Below, one piece after another: positions 14,734-16,685 of a DNA stretch of 16,685 nucleotides (position 1 is the stretch's first letter; each line of letters opens with the position of its first letter). The notes beneath the pieces were generated by a model. It saw only the letters and a program-made list of their open reading frames with translations, was not told the DNA's origin and searched no databases. The translations under genes were made by a program, and so were the position numbers. This DNA is from an uncultured Clostridia bacterium (lineage in GTDB: Bacteria; Bacillota; Clostridia; Oscillospirales; UBA644), in assembly GCA_904502105.1 (NCBI GenBank), contig CAJGDF010000007.1, forward strand, positions 1 to 16,685. The letters run 5' to 3'.

Positions 14734-16107
14734 TCACATTTCTGTCTGTCTTTTTGTAATAAGCTTAGCTGCTTTATAGATATCGCCGCAGCCGAGGGTG
14801 ATGAAAAGGTCGCCCTCCTGAGCCATTTCGAAGACTCTGTCGGCAATTTTGTCGAATGATTCGCAATATTCGCCGTTGGGAAGCCTTGAAACGACGTCTT
14901 CCGCGTAGATATTATAAAGATCGTTGGTCTCACGCGCCGCATAGATAGGAGCCACGAGCACGTGATCGACAGTTGAGAGAACGGAAACGAAGTCATCCAT
15001 AAGCATTTTTGTACGGGAGAAAGTGTGCGGCTGATGGATGGCGATGATACGTTTGAACCCGACGGCGCGCGCGGTATCGAAAGTTACCTTGTACGCATCG
15101 GGATGGTGGCCGTAGTCATCAGCGATAACAGCTCCGTTGACGATGCAGTGATACTCAAATCTTCGTTCCGCACCCGAATAAGCGCAGAGACCTCTGATAA
15201 CAGTATCGGCATCGAGACCGTAGACCGTACACGCGGCGGCAGCGGCAAGAGCGTTTTTAACATTATGCGCTCCGGGCACAGCGAGGCGGACGGTTCCGAG
15301 CATGTTTTCGCCGTCGAACAGGTCAAAAACACCGCATCCTTTGTCCATTGAAATATTTTTCGCATGAAATCTGCCTTTTTCAAGACCGAAAGACACTGTT
15401 TTGCCCTCGTAGCCGTTTATCATCTCAAGGGAGGCATCGTCCTCCGCATTGTAGACGACGGTTCCGTCGGGCTTTGTGTTTTTCAGGTACTTTTTAAAGG
15501 AATTGATCAGATTTTCGCGCGTTTTGAAATATTCCATATGGTCCTCGGCAATATTGAGAACGACCGAGACATCGGATCTGAAATGCAAGAACGATTCTTT
15601 GTATTCGCAGCTTTCGAACACGCAGACATCATTCGTCTTTCCGATCGTGTAGCCTGAACCGAGACGTTTCATATTACCGCCGAGGATCGCGGAAAAGTCG
15701 AACATTGATTCCATAAAAACAGACGTTATCATCGAACTTGTCGTTGTTTTTCCGTGAGTACCCGCAACGCCGACAGTCTTCCTGTACCCGTCAAGAAGCG
15801 CGCCCAAAAGCTCTGCGCGTCGGAACACGGGGATACCGAGCTCGACCGCAGCCTTTATTTCGGGGTTCTCGTCGGAAACTGCGTCTGTTTTAACGACAGC
15901 GTCGGGACGTTCGTTCGTAATATTTTCGCTCACCTGACCTATTTTAACGCGGATCCCGTTTTCCGTGAGACTGTCGGTTGCACCGCTGCTCTGCATGTCT
16001 GAGCCGCAGACGTCCTTACCGCGAAGCTTAAGGATCTTGGCAAGACTGCTCATTGACGAGCCGCCTATACCCGAGAGAAAATATTTACCGTAGGAATCAA
16101 TATTCAA
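14734..16107 (-). CDS. murC: UDP-N-acetylmuramate--L-alanine ligase (MurC)
   Basis: This 457-residue cytoplasmic enzyme adds L-alanine to UDP-MurNAc with ATP, the first amino-acid step of peptidoglycan synthesis. All Mur ligase hallmarks are present in order: the N-terminal UDP-binding GIGGSSMSSLA (13-23), the ATP loop GTHGKTTTSS (116-125, Lys120), the acidic VFESCEYKESFL (163-174), NIAEDHMEYF (185-194), then PGAHNVKNALAA, the arginine motif GAERRFE, and DDYGHHP in the C-terminal domain. Length fits the family. The start is TTG (16107) with GGAGAGG upstream; no ATG lies before the first motif except far inside it. Codon choice is less skewed than in the exported-protein gene. It is divergent from spoVG. 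Confidence 0.97.
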   Translation of the reverse strand: MNIDSYGKYFLSGIGGSSMSSLAKILKLRGKDVCGSDMQSSGATDSLTENGIRVKIGQVSENITNERPDAVVKTDAVSDENPEIKAAVELGIPVFRRAELLGALLDGYRKTVGVAGTHGKTTTSSMITSVFMESMFDFSAILGGNMKRLGSGYTIGKTNDVCVFESCEYKESFLHFRSDVSVVLNIAEDHMEYFKTRENLINSFKKYLKNTKPDGTVVYNAEDDASLEMINGYEGKTVSFGLEKGRFHAKNISMDKGCGVFDLFDGENMLGTVRLAVPGAHNVKNALAAAAACTVYGLDADTVIRGLCAYSGAERRFEYHCIVNGAVIADDYGHHPDAYKVTFDTARAVGFKRIIAIHQPHTFSRTKMLMDDFVSVLSTVDHVLVAPIYAARETNDLYNIYAEDVVSRLPNGEYCESFDKIADRVFEMAQEGDLFITLGCGDIYKAAKLITKRQTEM

Positions 16108-16137
16108 CTTGACCTCTCCGTTTCTGTAAAATGATAT

Positions 16138-16167
16138 ATTATAATATGTATATTTTCGTTGTGTCCT
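16138..16167 (-). promoter_or_regulatory. Probable murC promoter
   Basis: Minus strand: AGGACA (16167-16162), an 18-nt spacer, TATAAT (16143-16138). The -10 lies in a perfect palindrome ATATTATAATAT (16136-16147), so TATAAT reads on both strands. The -35 is weak (four of six). Predicted leader to the TTG start is about 25 nt. Confidence 0.5.
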
Positions 16168-16189
16168 CAGATAATATACATAGTATAAT
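16159..16189 (+). promoter_or_regulatory. Possible spoVG promoter
   Basis: TATAAT at 16184-16189 is perfect, but the nearest -35-like element TTGTGT (16159-16164) is 19 nt away, so it is a poor sigma-A match. It overlaps the murC -35, so the two divergent promoters would share a face of DNA. No convincing sigma-H site was found, although B. subtilis spoVG uses sigma-H. Confidence 0.4.
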
Positions 16190-16201
16190 CAAGTAAATAA
16201 T

Positions 16202-16242
16202 TCGGAGACCTCTCCGAGAAAGGTTTGCTTTCAAAAGAAAGC
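16202..16242 (+). other. Tandem stem-loops in the spoVG leader
   Basis: TCGGAGACCTCTCCGA (16202-16217) is a 7-bp inverted repeat around CC, so the outer 6 bp can pair over ACCT. GCTTTC-AAAA-GAAAGC (16227-16242) is a perfect 6-bp stem with a 4-nt loop. The second ends 10 nt before the spoVG ATG, where a Shine-Dalgarno would be expected. A regulatory role is possible but unproven. Confidence 0.5.
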
Positions 16243-16252
16243 CATTGTTAAA

Positions 16253-16540
16253 ATGAAAATAACAGATATAAAGATACGCAGACTTTACGACCGCGACAAG
16301 ATGAAAGCCGTTTGCTCCGTAACATTTGACGGAGAGCTTGTTGTTCACGATATAAAGGTTATCGAAAACGACGGAAAAACGTTTATCGCAATGCCGAGCA
16401 GACGTTCAAAAGAAGGCTTTTTCTCGGATATCGTGCATCCGATAACCCAACCGATGAGAACATATATCGAAAGCGAGGTTTTAACGGCTTATAAAAGTCA
16501 TAAAGACGGCAGCTCCACCCTGCCCGATGCGCTTATCTGA
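16253..16540 (+). CDS. spoVG: Septation/sporulation regulator SpoVG
   Basis: A 95-residue protein matching SpoVG along its whole length: N-terminal MKITDIKIRRLYDRDKMKA, then CSVTFDGELVVHDIKVIE, and the highly conserved FIAMPSRRSKEGFFSDIVHPI. SpoVG is a small nucleic-acid-binding protein that affects septation, sporulation and other regulation in Bacillota. The basic SRRSKEG patch and the adjacent helix (EVLTAYK) are the expected binding surface. The ATG is set by the family N-terminus, since no purine-rich ribosome site precedes it. It is the only plus-strand gene, divergent from murC and convergent with the next gene, which it overlaps by 8 bp. Confidence 0.96.
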   Translation: MKITDIKIRRLYDRDKMKAVCSVTFDGELVVHDIKVIENDGKTFIAMPSRRSKEGFFSDIVHPITQPMRTYIESEVLTAYKSHKDGSSTLPDALI

Positions 16541-16685
16541 GCTCTTCGATCTTATCAGTAATAAAATATGTGGAGAGAAGGAAAACAATACCAAGCGGGA
16601 TGTTGACCCACTCAAGCGAGAACGGCAGATTTATAAACTGGTTTATTCCATATGCAACGGCAAGAACGGTGTACGCAACCGAGAA
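16533..16685 (-). CDS. Membrane protein of unknown family, C-terminal fragment (5' end outside window)
   Basis: An open frame enters from the right edge and stops at TAA (16535-16533), giving 50 residues. Two hydrophobic stretches are visible, about VAYTVLAVAYGINQFI and IPLGIVFLLSTYFI, separated by NLPFSLEWV, and a short charged tail TDKIEELR at the end. That is the pattern of the last two membrane helices of an integral protein. The codon-like composition and the clean end support a real gene; the family cannot be judged from so little. Its last 8 bp overlap the end of spoVG in the opposite direction. Confidence 0.65.
   Translation of the reverse strand, partial: FSVAYTVLAVAYGINQFINLPFSLEWVNIPLGIVFLLSTYFITDKIEELR

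Noticed and set aside
1..16685. CRISPR array, tRNA, rRNA or insertion sequence
   Set aside because: No regularly spaced repeats, no cloverleaf or rRNA-like segments and no transposase-like reading frame were seen by eye on either strand.

Overview
The window looks like a chromosomal piece of a low- to mid-GC Gram-positive bacterium of the class Clostridia (Bacillota), probably an uncultured gut-type lineage. The reasons are consensus sigma-A promoters (TTGACA-17-TATAAT), AGGAGG-type ribosome binding sites at most genes, GTG and TTG starts, a spoVG gene, monoderm lipoprotein and exported proteins, and CUT1 sugar permeases with no ATPase beside them. The class is inferred and nothing here fixes the genus.

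Layout from left to right. (1) Positions 1-884, minus strand: the first 294 codons of an exported protein of unknown function, with strongly biased codons, driven by a near-consensus promoter (998-1026). A cluster of TGTAAT/ATTACA palindromes lies upstream. (2) 1376-1922, minus: a DinJ/RelB-type antitoxin and YafQ-type toxin with their own promoter and operator, closed by a 13-bp hairpin. (3) 2039-14202, minus: one eight-gene operon. Transcription order is a 968-aa solute-binding protein with N-terminal carbohydrate-binding-like modules, a permease pair, a membrane-anchored NHL/TPR protein, a Yip1-family membrane protein, a ~1000-aa lipoprotein resembling the DUF5696 family, and a second permease pair. 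It starts at a perfect sigma-A promoter (14276-14304), has a terminator-like leader hairpin, and ends at a strong terminator (1991-2023). (4) 14734-16107, minus: murC, followed by a ~530-bp non-coding stretch. (5) 16253-16540, plus: spoVG, divergent from murC and with no visible Shine-Dalgarno. (6) 16533-16685, minus: the C-terminal 50 residues of a membrane protein, overlapping the end of spoVG by 8 bp.

The operon is the most interesting part. It reads as a glycan uptake machine: a very large binding protein captures the substrate, two MalF/MalG-type permease pairs move it, and a lipoprotein with a barrel-like domain may cleave or present it outside the cell. A propeller protein with a membrane anchor and a Yip1 protein sit in the middle and may scaffold the complex. 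No ATP-binding subunit is encoded here, so a shared MsmX-like ATPase elsewhere is likely. The substrate cannot be read from sequence. The binding protein unusually lacks a lipobox, so it must be held at the surface some other way or be released.
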